Made by a program: the position numbers and the translations under genes. A stretch of 64,000 nt of DNA, taken from Nageia nagi (taxonomy: Eukaryota > Pinophyta). Positions 1 to 11,045 of the stretch are shown here, piece after piece (position 1 is the stretch's first letter; the number at the start of each line of letters is the position of its first letter). The DNA lies in the NCBI GenBank assembly GCA_050084985.1, contig JBITNC010000001.1:191332001-191396000 (forward strand), read 5' to 3'. The notes below the pieces were generated by a model. It had not been told where the DNA came from and made no database searches. It was given only the letters and a program-made list of their open reading frames with translations.

Positions 1-1284
1 TGAGTTGTGCAATACATATGTTTGTGAGTTATTAAACATCATTGACGCCAAGCAAGAAATCACTTTTTCCCATTTCTCTATTAGTTAAGCTTTTCATATG
101 CCACTGATGTCTCTCACTAATGTGTTAGTCCTTTCTTTTGATTATCTTATTTAGATGAAGTATGGTTGCCTTCAGTCTCTATCCTTTTATCTTACCATTT
201 ATTTTTTATAAAGTAAGTTAAATTTAGCTAGCTCTTATATATTTTACTATCTTCATTTGGACAGAGGCTTTGGGATACACACTTCTACTCCGCAGATTGT
301 TAAGAGAGCTGATGGATCCCCAAAGAGCTCTTCCTCTTGTGTTTAGGGCCGCATCGTAATTATTGTAAGTGATTTCTTGTCAGACATGATTGTTATGTTT
401 AGTTCCAAATGGCAACTCCAGCATGATATGGACAGATTATAGAAGCTGACTATGTTGTTCTTCCATAAGCTATACACTGTTTCTAGTATCATGAATTTCA
501 ACTTAGATTTTGATCTTGGCATGTTTGTAATATGTTTATAAGTTGGGGCAGAAACTTTTTAGCAATCTTCTTGCATTTGAAAAACTCAAGTTCTCAAGTA
601 AATACACATTCATATGCTGCCTAAGAGAACCCTGTCTCGTGGGGGTATTATGACTATGTTGGAAATTGAAGAATTCAAAGGGTAAAAACCAGCAATATGT
701 TTCAAGAAGCACATCACAAATTTCCTGGCATATGAGAAGCAAAATTTATCAAGCACAACAACAAAACATTGCATGATTTAAACCAAGGGGTAGAGTGACC
801 ATTTACAATTGGAAAGCTCTTAACCCACTAAATACAGGGAGGCTGGAATGTGGAAGGTTGTGAATCAAATAATAATATTAAGTCATGGTATATTAGTTGT
901 AATAATATGGCTTTGTAGACATTATATGTTGAATTATGGTACTACTAGGTAATCCTTAAAAGGTTGCCTAGATAGCTAACATTAATTATATTATTATATA
1001 GTCAATTATTAATTAATTGATAATAATAACACAATTAATTGTAAACAGCGAACATATATAGTATTTTGGTATTAGGATTTACTTCATTATTTATGTGAGT
1101 TATTCGTCCAACTTTAGAATCAATTATATAACCAAATGTTTGAGTTATGACCCACAAGGTGTTCGGAATATCCTTTTTTTTTCAAGTACTTATTTTGCGT
1201 TTAATGATGATGTTTCAAGTGGTGTTTGGTTTTCGTTACCTTCATTTTGTCAACATGGTTTTGAAGCTACTTTCTCAAGACTTC

Positions 1285-1668
1285 CTATTCACATTTTAGG
1301 AAGAATATGGTATCCAAGCTACTTTTTGAAGGCTTTCCATTCACCTTTTTGAAAGAATAGAAGCTTGTAGTTGCAACAACTAGTTTTGCCCAGCTTGAAC
1401 AGAGGAACTCACGACTTCTTCCAAAACTGAAAATAGATGCCTTGAAACTCATTTCGCAACATTTCATCCAACCAAGCATATACTTCATGCTTGTACTATT
1501 TTTCAAACACCATTCTTGATTATTTTTGGCAGTTTTAAAGATTTTGTAGCAACATGCAATTAGAAAATCTATATCTCCGCACTTCCAAGGTACATGTTTT
1601 GATTGGGTTGGGAGGAGTGATAGTGGTCCTGTTTTATTGAAGGGTACCACAAAACCTATTAAACCCAT
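1285..1668 (-). other. Unrecognised open frame in R1 (127 codons)
   Basis: Minus-strand open frame with no motif I recognise. The same frame is present in the gamma copy at about 58658-59040 but is split there by a single A missing in a short A run (GAAAATAG here, GAAATAG there). Conservation between copies reflects their near identity, not selection. Probably a chance open frame or an old transposon remnant. Confidence 0.15.
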
Positions 1669-1739
1669 GAAGGGTCAGCAAACCTCACGGCCTAACAAAA
1701 CCCCAAGGGTTGACATAATCTATTAGCTTCCATGGTAGG

Positions 1740-1937
1740 GTGCTAGGTCTTGGACTTTTCAAACCCATGGGAGAAGTGGTAGGTCCATACCCCCTCATGG
1801 ACTTTGGAGCACTATTGGTGAAAATTGAAACTTTCGAGTGCTTTGACCTACCAAATCACATCCCAACATACTCTCCAGATGAAGATTTGATGGGTAGGCT
1901 ACATGATGGAACCCATCATATGTACCCTATGAGCTAA
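1740..1937 (+). other. Unrecognised short open frame in R1 (65 codons)
   Basis: Plus-strand frame kept in gamma at 59114-59311 with two amino acid differences (G to E, T to S). It has no signal peptide, membrane segment or known motif. It is too short and too isolated to call a gene; noted because it stays open in both copies. Confidence 0.15.
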
Positions 1938-3889
1938 TGGAGTCAAACTAGTTTTTGAAAAAATTTCGAATACAATTTCTTTTGACCATTGAAAATTGGT
2001 TTGACCCCCCTACAAACCTTAATTTAGTACACAAATTGTCGAGGCCTATTGCAAATTAGGAGTCCAATTTTCATCCTAGAAGAAATGTTGATATTTAAAG
2101 GTCTTGTGAAGGAATTCTAGCCGATTTTGTTCCAAAATATGTGCAAAACAAGCTCTTTATTTTGAAGTTTTTTCATTAATTTTTTAATCCATTTTTATGA
2201 TTTTTCAGAAGTTATTTTGCACTTCTCTTTATAGTTATGCCCAATGCCACTAATCATACCCAATGGCAATATGAGATGAATAGTTAGATTTGATTAGTAG
2301 ATCACTTGCTTCTTTTCGAAGTTGAATGTTGAAACTGGTCCATGATTTATAGATCTCATAAATACTTATGATTTTTCTTATATTGTTTTAGGGTTTTATT
2401 TATTATAAAAATTATTTATATTTTTAGTTTACCATTTTTAAAATTGCATTAAGCACTTCCATTGCCTTATATATATCTTATCTTACAATCCTATTGTCCT
2501 TTCTCAATCAGCAATGGACATAAATATATTTTATGTAAAATGATATTTTATAGTTGGAGAGACCTTATAACTTTATAAGTCAGAGTTGTCTAGAAGAAAA
2601 TTGGCAAGTCTTTCAACTAGATTTTGAGAGAATATTCAACAATGAGATATTGGAAGTAGAACTATGGATCATGTGATTACACAGTGTTGGATTTGAATAA
2701 TGAAGTTATTTATTTTAAAACTTTTAGTTGTCGTTGAACATTGGTAATGAGAAGTAGTTTCAGACCTGATATTTTGTTGATCTTTGACTGTTTGTGAGCC
2801 TTTAGAGCTCTTAGTGTAGATGCTGTCAAAGATTTTACTATATCATACAAGTTAACTATGGTTGTACTCCATTTATTTTTTGATCAATAATAAAATCAAA
2901 GTTCTTTAAAGTGGATGTTTCCCTACATTGGGATTTATCACTACAAATATTATTATTTTATATCTAGATATGGATTTTACAAGGTATATTTTGGTACCTT
3001 TTCATAATCAGTAAGTTTACAATCACATATTTCAGCGCTGGCACTGTTTCTAGCATCAACTCTAGGATTTGACATAATTTGGTTAAGCAATTTAAGACAC
3101 CATATTGCTGAATAAAATATAAATTAAATCTATATTTAAATTCTATAGAATATCATAAGTCATTATAAATCATGTTAGAACATTAAAAGATCCTTTCTTT
3201 CATGAATGCTATCATAGCATACAAGTTAGAAAGGGGGTATGAAGGAAGCATAAAAAATGTTAGATTCGTGCTAGATCATTCTATCAGTTTTAATTTCAAT
3301 TGTACATTTTACTCCATTTCTATTCTTCTTTGGAATATATAATTTTTGTTTCCACCATTACATATCCAAAGAGGGGTAAATATATAAAAATGATTTGTAT
3401 ATATTTAAAAATCATATTTATGATTATCCAAAAATCAAAGATATAAAAGATAATTATTCTAAATACTCACTAGCCATGTACTAGTCAAGCCTAACTATCC
3501 ATAATCATTCTAATGCTTGCAAAATGTAATGAAAGCTTTTGAAGTAAATTCACCTCTGTTGTGCTTGCACAACACACCCAAAATACAAGATTTTGGGGAC
3601 CCTGTTTTTGCAAAGGCAATGAGATGCATTGCCTAGAGTTTGGCCTTAGGTGACAGAGAGTTGATTTTGATGCAATATAGAGATGATATCAGGAAGCAAT
3701 ACATGGAGATTATTTGTCAAAGACCTTGAAGCGATTTAGAGCATCCAGTCACCAATTTTGGAGCCAAGGAACCATTATTTGAGCAACATCACCAAGAACA
3801 AGATTTTTGGGTTTTGAATGAGGCCTATGGAGATGGTTCGTTTTTCAAAGCTTGCCAGAGTTGGAATATGAAGATAAGATCTAGTAATG

Positions 3890-5560
3890 GACCTTGTTTC
3901 AGGCAAGTTTAGGCTTGGAAATTTTGGAATTCGACCAAGTTTGCTCCTTCTCAAGCCTAGGCACAATTTTCAAGGCTTTGATGACATCAAAGGCTAGGAA
4001 TTGGCACCTAAGGAAAATAGGGTGCATTTTGGATCAAATGGATTGAATTTTCGAGAAAGCCTAGCTATGAAGGGTCAAATTCTAAGCATGTTTGGGCTTG
4101 GAAATTTGTGAATTGTATCAAAATTGCACCAAGGAGAGATAGGCACATGTTTTGGGGGTTTGAGGCCACCAAAGAGAAAAAATTGGCGCCTAGGCTCAAA
4201 GTACTTGTTTTTCACATAATTTTGATTCCAATTTCAATGACATTGTAAGATGGAGGCAAAATGAGGCAAGTTTGCTCTTGGAATTTTTGAAAAAGATCAA
4301 AATCTATGTCCAAGGCACATAGGTGCATGTTTTGAGGGATTGACTTCATCAAAGCCAAAAATTTGGGGCCTGGATCCAATTGCACTAAAAATGATCAAAT
4401 TTTGACTTTGTCAAATTAAAATTTGGAGACATGGGTATTGTGAGCAATGCAAAGTTTAACAAGTTTAACCTTGGAGGTTTCCAAAATGGACCAAAATCAC
4501 TTCCCCCAAGCATAGGTGCAGATTTTCATGCTTTGCCATCATCAAACACAAAACAATGGTGTATGAGAATGGCTTATTATTGACCAAAGATTTGAAATTA
4601 TTTTGAACACATGGCATGATAAAGGGTGAAAAATTACACAAGATTGCCTTTGGAACTCACCCAAATGGACCAAAATTGCTTCCCCAAAAACTAGACACAT
4701 ATTTTTAAGCTTTGTTATCATCAAATCCAAATTTTTGGCACTTATGCACACCAAAATGATGAAATTTTGACTTGGTCAATTCGAAATTCTAGCACATGAG
4801 TATTGAGGGGGATAAAAAATAAAGCAAGTTTAGGCTCGAAGTTTTCCAAATTGCACAAAAATTGAAGCTCCCACACCTAGGCACAAAGTCCAAGGCTTTG
4901 AGGTCACCAAAAAGAAAAAAAATGGGCCTAGGGTGAGGAAAAGACCATTTTGACAAAAATTTGAAAATTTGTTTGAAAGTATGGGAGGATGCACTATCAA
5001 ATTTCACACCTTTTGGCTAAAGGATTTTGAAATAGCTAAAAAGAAATGCACTTCAAGGATAGGCACATGTTTTCAAGCTTTGACATCATCAAAGCTAAAC
5101 AATTGGTGACTAAGGAAGAATGAGACTATTTTGAGCAAATTTCAACATGCAAATTTTGAAAATAAAAAACATGGGTAAGTTGCACAAGGTCAATCCAAGC
5201 ATGTTTAGGCTTGTAACTTTTCAATTTTGAGCAAATCCACTCTCTCCCCAATCTAGGTGCAGTTTCCCAAGCTTTGAGACTATGAACACAAAAAATGAGC
5301 ATCTAAGGGGTAAAATAGGCTTGTTTTGGTCAAAATTTCAAATTCGTTGCAAATTCATGAGGGTATGCCCATTGGGATTCTACACAAATTGGTCCAAGAA
5401 GCAAGTAAAAATGATAAAAAATGCACAATATAGGGTAGGTGCATATTCTTGGGCTTTTATGCCATCAAACATGAAAAACCAATGCCTAGGATGGAGGAAG
5501 ATCAATTTAGTATGCAAAATGCACCTTTGGGAGTGATCAAATGAAGCTATGAATCAAGCA
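3890..5560. repeat. Degenerate ~185-bp tandem array in R1
   Basis: A core of the type AGGYRCAnnTTTTnAAGCTTTG followed by a CATCAAA/CACCAAA-like box recurs near 3960, 4145, 4322, 4512, 4690, 4878, 5062, 5256 and 5438. Spacings run from about 177 to 194 bp and average close to 185. Neighbouring units share only short cores, so the array is old. The same array appears at 6292-7110 (second half of the local duplication), 45180-45853 and 61270-62690. No coding frame runs through it. Confidence 0.7.
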
Positions 5561-6291
5561 GAATGCACAAAAGGTACATTTGAACACCAACCTTGAGCAC
5601 TTGAGCATTTAAGCACCAAACATGAGCTTTTTGACCAAACTTATATGCCACACTTGGGCACTAGAGCCAATTTTTCATCGAAGTGCTCAAAATTCCAAAT
5701 TTTGATCCCAAGCTCCAAAAACCCTCAATTTGACCTTAAACACCTTCAAGATCCATCTCCTATCCATCCATGGCCATATAAGATCGATCGAGCACTTTAA
5801 ATTTTTGATAAAATCCGCCCCCCATCATTTTCCATATTTTAGACCAAAAATCCATTTTTCCAAGAAATCCTCACCAAATCACTCAAAATCTTGCGAAGAT
5901 CCCTCAAATCGAAAGGTGAATCTACATTTGAAGAAAAAGGGTACTCAAAGATGGTGGAGAAGATCTAAAGTATGCTCAAGATCCGCAAGATCCTTTGTAA
6001 AAGGATCAATTTTCAATGTATATAGACTAAAGTGGTTAAAAGGATGAATGTTTTCTCCTTCCACTTTAAATGTAATTTCATTTTTACTTTTTCTTTTCAA
6101 TTTCAATTGGGTTAGAAATAGGGCAACACCCAAACGTTGGCCTCAAAAAGTCTATAAATAGACCATAGGGGGTCTCCTTTTGAGTTAGAATGCTCAAGTG
6201 TAAGAAAAGGCCTAATTTCATGAAAATTGAAATTTTTTGTAAAAAGGAGCAAATTGATGTATATGTGCATAACTCTTTTATGATGTTAATA
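4747..6291. repeat. Local tandem duplication in R1, first unit
   Basis: About 1545 bp repeated directly at 6292-7833. The gamma copy has this interval only once (from about 62120 to 63440), so the duplication is private to alpha. The junction near 6291 joins GTTAATAC to ACACCAAAATG with only about 2 bp shared between the parents. The two units differ mainly by single-base insertions or deletions in short runs. Confidence 0.9.
6150..6163. promoter_or_regulatory. TATA motif within a perfect inverted repeat (alpha, first unit)
   Basis: GTCTATAAATAGAC is a 14-base perfect inverted repeat containing a canonical TATAAATA. It is followed by a short T/G-rich stretch and by a transcript-like AT-rich region. 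Whether it promotes transcription is inference from the motif alone. Confidence 0.35.
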
Positions 6292-7833
6292 CACACCAAA
6301 ATGATGAAATTTGACTTGGTCAATTCGAAATTCTAGCACATGAGTATTGAGGGATAAAAAAATAAAGCAAGTTTAGGCTCGAAGTTTTCCAAATTGCACA
6401 AAAATTGAAGCTCCCACACCTAGGCACAAAGTCCAAGGCTTTGAGTCACCAAAAAGAAAAAATGGGCCTAGGTGAGGAAAAGACCATTTTGACAAAAATT
6501 TGAAAAATTTGTTTGAAAGTATGGGAGGATGCACTATCAAATTTCACACCTTTTTGGGTAAAGGATTTTTGAAATAGCTAAAAGAAATGCACTTCAAGGA
6601 TAGGCACATGTTTTCAAGCTTTGACATCATCAAAGCTAAACATTGGTGACTAAGGAAGAATGAGACTATTTTGAGCAAATTTCAACATGCAAATTTTGAA
6701 AATAAAAAACATGGGTAAGTTGCACAAGGTCAATCCAAGCATGTTTAGGCTTGTAACTTTTCAATTTTGAGCAAATCCACTCTCTCCCCAATCTAGTGCA
6801 TTTCCCAAGCTTTGAGACTATTGAACACAAAAAATGAGCATCTAAGGGGTAAAATAGGCTTGTTTTGGTCAAAATTTCAAATTCGTTGCAAATTCATGAG
6901 GGTATGCCCATTGGGATTCTACACAAATTGGTCCAAGAAGCAAGTAAAAATGATAAAAAATGCACAATATAGGGGTAGGTGCATATTCTTGGGCTTTTAT
7001 GCCATCAAACATGAAAAACCAATGCCTAGGATGGAGGAAGATCAATTTAGTATGCAAAATGCACCTTTGGGAGTGATCAAATGAAGCTATGAATCAAGCA
7101 GAATGCACAAAAGGTACATTTGAACACCAACCTTGAGCACTTGAGCATTTAAGCACCAAACATGAGCTTTTTGACCAAACTTATATGCCACACTTGGGCA
7201 CTAGAGCCAATTTTTCATCGAAGTGCTCAAAATTCCAAATTTTGATCCCAAGCTCCAAAAACCCTCAATTTGACCTTAAACACCTTCAAGATCCATCTCC
7301 TATCCATCCATGGCCATATAAGATCGATCCGAGCACTTTAAATTTTTGATAAAATCCGCCCCCCATCATTTTCCATATTTTAGACCAAAAATCCATTTTT
7401 CCAAGAAATCCTCACCAAATCACTCAAAATCTTGCGAAGATCCCTCAAATCGAAAGGTGAATCTACATTTGAAGAAAAAGGGTACTCAAAGATGGTGGAG
7501 AAGATCTAAAGTATGCTCAAGATCCGCAAGATCCTTTGTAAAAGGATCAATTTTCAATGTATATAGACTAAAGTGGTTAAAAGGATGAATGTTTTCTCCT
7601 TCCACTTTAAATGTAATTTCATTTTTACTTTTTCTTTTCAATTTCAATTGGGTTAGAAATAGGGCAACACCCAAACGTTGGCCTCAAAAAGTCTATAAAT
7701 AGACCATAGGGGGTCTCCTTTTGAGTTAGAATGCTCAAGTGTAAGAAAAGGCCTAATTTCATGAAAATTGAAATTTTTTGTAAAAAGGAGCAAATTGATG
7801 TATATGTGCATAACTCTTTTATGATGTTAATAC
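6292..7833. repeat. Local tandem duplication in R1, second unit
   Basis: Second unit of the ~1545-bp direct duplication. Relative to the first it has about a dozen 1-base indels, mostly within 6300-6990, and very few substitutions. After 7833 the sequence continues (ACAAGTGGCTAAATATTG) exactly as it does after the single unit in gamma near 63440. Confidence 0.9.
7691..7704. promoter_or_regulatory. TATA motif within inverted repeat (alpha, second unit)
   Basis: Identical copy of the GTCTATAAATAGAC palindrome, carried by the second unit of the local duplication. Confidence 0.35.
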
Positions 7834-8555
7834 AAGTGGCTAAATATTGATTGAAAGTGGTTTTATCATCAATTGGAGTTGTGGATTGATCCTTAAGAGC
7901 ATTATGTCATGATTTGAATATTTTCGTGCCTTCTCTTTGAAAACTCACGAATTTTAAGAGAATTTGTTGGAAATATTTTAAAGTGTTTGAATCATCCCAA
8001 ATTGTTGCTAATCCATTGCTTTCATGTTTAAATGTTTAGTATTCAAAATTGTCTTTCTTTTATGATATCTGATTAGACTTCTTGTTCAAAACCAATCTGT
8101 CTCTGTGACCTACGCTAAGGTTTTTTGATTGCATCGATCCCATTCGTGAGTACCAATAGTCAGCTTTGCTTCCCGCTCTTCTTTGAAATGATTTGAACAA
8201 TAGTCGTTTTGTTTCAACACTTGATGAATTGAACAAACCTCTTGAATTGATCCAAAAGAAAGAAAGTTTAGACAATGTTGCATTGTGACAATCTACTTTG
8301 AAATCTAGCCAAGTGTTGCCTCATTCTCAACCTTTTTCCTTTTCTTTATTTTTTCATTATCTTTAAAATCCATAGCAACTTTCGAACATTGCATAATAAA
8401 CACCTTCAGTCCCTACAAAAAATGAGTTAATAGTTTCTACATCTATTAAACCACTTAGTGATTCCCATAACAAGACCTACACAATTCAAGCTTGTATTAG
8501 CAATACAAGCTTCCGTAAGAAACCTTGGGGTATCATTCCTTACAAGAGGAATAAG

Positions 8556-8804
8556 TTACGCTATCTCACCTAATGCTGGGGTTGTTTTTCCTATTGATAG
8601 CCTCATAGCTAGACTTGCGTAAGAGGAAAGATTTCCATCCCAACAACCTTCATTGTCTGTCCTAAGAACTTTGATTTTCATGTTGCTTTCATTCTCAGCT
8701 TCTACTTTGAATTGTTTGAACGCATCCAATGCTTGAGATTTGTACTTGAAAAAATACACTGAAGTACGCTTTGTGAACTCATCAATGGTATTTTTCATCA
8801 CCAA
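8556..8804 (-). pseudogene. Integrase core fragment
   Basis: The frame contains DEFTKRTSVYFFKYKS and then KVLRTDNEGCW. These are recognisable as the copia integrase segments around the second catalytic aspartate (usually RSDNGGEF). The GGE triplet is altered and the third catalytic glutamate region is not in frame. Downstream, to about 8405, the minus strand still shows a weak match to the region after the catalytic core. Confidence 0.75.
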
Positions 8805-9165
8805 TAAATGTTGTCTTTATAGGACCACATATGTCAGAGTGTATCAACTCTTACTTTGCTTTGGCTTTCCAAGCTCTATATTTCTTGAACTTGTCTCTAT
8901 GCAAGCCCCTCACAATCATTGTTTGTGAAGGTCTTTGGCAAACCATGCACCATATTCATCAATGAATGTGATGAAGTATTTTGCACCACCAATAAATGTT
9001 GTCTTCATAGGACCACATATATCAGATTATATCAACTCTAACTTTGCTTTGGCTTTCCAAGCTCTATATTTCTTGAACTTGTCTCTATGTTGCTTGCCCA
9101 TAATGGAAGCCTCACACAATCATTGTCTGTGGAGGTCTTTGCCAAACCATGCACCATATTCGACC
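8790..9165. repeat. ~190-bp direct duplication inside the copia remnant
   Basis: The string CACCAATAAATGTTGTCTT and the following ~175 bases occur at about 8799 and again at about 8987 (offset 188), ending in a shared GCACCATATTC. The duplicated piece encodes the MVHGL..K region of the GAG-pre-integrase/integrase linker. The units differ by scattered substitutions and a short gap, so this is older than the local duplication in R1. Confidence 0.8.
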
Positions 9166-9283
9166 TATGCATGACTTTAATACTCGAATAATTCAAATGA
9201 CCTAGGCATTCATGCCATAATTGGTCATTTGATGGTGTTTTTGAAATCAAAGCTTTGTCACCACGAGTAACAAGTCTATACAA
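9038..9283 (-). pseudogene. GAG-pre-integrase fragment
   Basis: The minus-strand frame has LWHECLGHLNYSSIKVMH followed by MVHGLAK. This matches the histidine part of the HHCC zinc-binding region before the copia integrase core. The expected cysteine pair (CxxC) does not follow in frame, and the frame ends near the start of a ~190-bp direct duplication. Confidence 0.8.
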
Positions 9284-9718
9284 ACCAGATTTTTCAACAA
9301 CCTACACCTATTACATTGTCTTGATTGTCCTATATTATACATCTCTTTCTCCTAAACAGACTTTCCATGTTTTGATGATCTATTTGAATTTTTGAAATCA
9401 ATTTTTTTCTTCATTCCAGAAACATACAGAACATTCTTGATGTATGTTTGCTTAATGTTGGGCATTCTGATGGTGCTTTGCCAACTCCTTTCATCGGTAG
9501 TGTTGAATTGTTATCGAAGGTGACATCTCCTCCTTAAACTGCTTGGATATCTTGAAGCCAATCTTGCTTTTCCATTATGTGTCTTGTGGCAACAAAATCG
9601 ATGTGCTAGACTTGGTCATCATCATGTTGAGACTGGTAAGCAGCAACAAAGAGATGGCTATCCTTTTTGGATGCAAAATGATCACCTTGTCTCCTTTGAT
9701 TATCATCTTGTTTCTTTC

Positions 9719-9762
9719 TGCAATCTTTTGACATGTGGCCTAGCTTGCCACAATAGAAGTAA
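9719..9762 (-). pseudogene. Degenerate CCHC zinc knuckle of the copia remnant
   Basis: The minus strand reads YFYCGKLGHMSKDCRK. This is the C-X2-C-X4-H-X4-C nucleocapsid knuckle with the first cysteine changed to tyrosine (a TGC to TAC change would do this). In an intact gag the knuckle binds element RNA; loss of a zinc ligand agrees with decay. Confidence 0.7.
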
Positions 9763-10195
9763 ATGATATTCTTCTTTTGCTGTTGAGGTTATCTTGAATA
9801 GCTGCAAGGCTCTTCATCCTTTTTTTACAAAGTAATTCTTTGCTTGTGCTTTTTTAACTTTGCTGCATAGGCTTCAGCAGAATCTTCTTCATTGTTTAGC
9901 AAAAGTTGCTCATGCTGCAACAAAATTCCCTCCAACTCATTAAAAGTGTGGGTAGCAAGTTTTACACTATGGGTAAGACTTGTGATCAGACTCTAGTACT
10001 CCCTTGTCAAACTCTTGAATGTTGTTGACACTAATTCCTTGTTGTTTCACCAAGTCCTTTTAACTGATTTGCTATGCCTTTGATAAATTGCATATGTTCA
10101 GAAATAGTACCATTCAACTTCAAACTGCAAAGATGTTTTCTTAATGTGAGAGCGTGAGCCTTATTTTTGTGCTCATTCAAAACCATAATGGAGTC

Positions 10196-10468
10196 TCATG
10201 CCTCCTTTGGTGTAGAGGCATCAGCTACATTTTCAATAATGCGTGCATTGATTGACAAGTTGATCAATGCAAGGGCGACACATTGTTTGATGTCAAAATT
10301 GGCTTGTTCTACAGCATATGTCTCACGATCTATTGCAGTGCCTTCAAGTTGATTCCATAGATCATGAAGCATCATCAAATTTTTCATTTGATGTTTCCAT
10401 GCCCTAAAATTTTCAGCTCCAAAGAATTTGTCAATCAATGCATTTAACAAAGTGCCTGGGTTCGCCAT
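10196..10468 (-). pseudogene. copia gag N-terminal fragment
   Basis: A 90-codon frame resembling the N-terminal half of plant copia gag (UBN2/retrotran_gag family), the capsid-like protein that packages element RNA. FRAWKHQMKNLMMLHDLW corresponds to the usual F..W...M...L....LW pattern. The start codon at 10468-10466 is the first ATG of the frame. Translation stops after about 90 residues, but gag-like sequence continues beyond the stop in the same and other frames (for example LRKHLCSLKLNG), showing a broken gene. Confidence 0.8.
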
Positions 10469-10721
10469 TAAACATTTGAAACAACAAGACTACAAAATGT
10501 GTGGTTCACAAGACAAATTTGGATTTACCAAAATAATTGACTAATATTTTTTGGTCTAAATGTCTTCTATATGGATCTCACTATTTATAATAGTTTTCTC
10601 TCCTTTTTCATTTTTTAACTAATTAAAAAGATTAATAATAAAAAAACAATTTACTTAATGAACTCCCTTTTGATTCACTCAAACAAACAAGGACACACCC
10701 TCTTTTAATAACTCCTCTATA

Positions 10722-10750
10722 AATAATCTTTTAATTAATAAAAGATTATT
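10722..10750. repeat. Perfect hairpin (11-bp arms)
   Basis: AATAATCTTTT, a 7-base AT loop, then AAAAGATTATT: a perfect inverted repeat in the AT-rich DNA upstream of the copia remnant's gag. It could be chance in AT-rich DNA or part of a MITE or LTR; no flanking duplication was seen. Confidence 0.5.
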
Positions 10751-10943
10751 AAAATATAGCTTAATCATTTTAAAAAAAGGACTCAACTATTAAAGTAAAA
10801 ATAACAATTCCTTATAAGGCCTAGAGTTACATATGTTATTTTAAAGACACGTGAACCCACAGAGCTTTGACTTATAAAACATACAAATGACGGTCTTAAA
10901 ATAAAATAGAACAATCTCACGGGGCGGATTGATCAGAGCAAAA

Positions 10944-11045
10944 GGAGAATTATGTGCCTGCAGATGCAACCTCACATCCGTCACTGGAGAATTAAGCACT
11001 GCAATGACTCACGTCCGTTGTTGGAGAATTAATTTAACAAAGGGC
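10944..11045. repeat. Three short direct repeats (~43 bp)
   Basis: GGAGAATTA occurs at about 10944, 10986 and 11031. The last two are preceded by matching CTCACRTCCGT segments. Too short and diverged to name. Confidence 0.5.

Larger units (their letters stand above)
1..8398. repeat. Large repeat block R1, copy alpha
   Basis: This block is repeated almost base for base at 57375-64000 (gamma) and in two pieces at 43150-45853 (beta). Base 1 aligns with 43150 and 57375; base 8398 aligns with the window's last base, so both ends of the alpha/gamma homology are cut by the window. It is AT-rich and carries no recognisable protein domain. It contains a degenerate ~185-bp tandem array, a 1.5-kb internal tandem duplication and a TATA motif inside a perfect inverted repeat. 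It could be part of a very long terminal repeat or a plain segmental duplication; no terminal TG/CA, PBS or PPT was found to decide this. Confidence 0.9.
8405..10468 (-). mobile_element. Decayed Ty1/copia retrotransposon remnant (gag to integrase)
   Basis: Read on the minus strand from 10468 down, the fragments follow copia order: gag, zinc knuckle, protease/linker, GAG-pre-integrase, then integrase core. The gag start (MANPGTLLNALIDKFFG) is followed by a conserved FRAWKHQMKNLM stretch. Several TAG/TGA stops and frameshifts break the frame, and reverse transcriptase and RNase H are missing. No LTR, PBS or target-site duplication was found at either edge. The left edge falls where the gamma copy leaves the window, so it is unknown whether the remnant is part of the duplicated block. 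Confidence 0.85.

Noticed and set aside
5730-6047. 105-codon frame seen again at 7346 and 62884
   Set aside because: Its frame changes between copies through single-base indels, and it has no recognisable domain; recurrence is due to the duplication.
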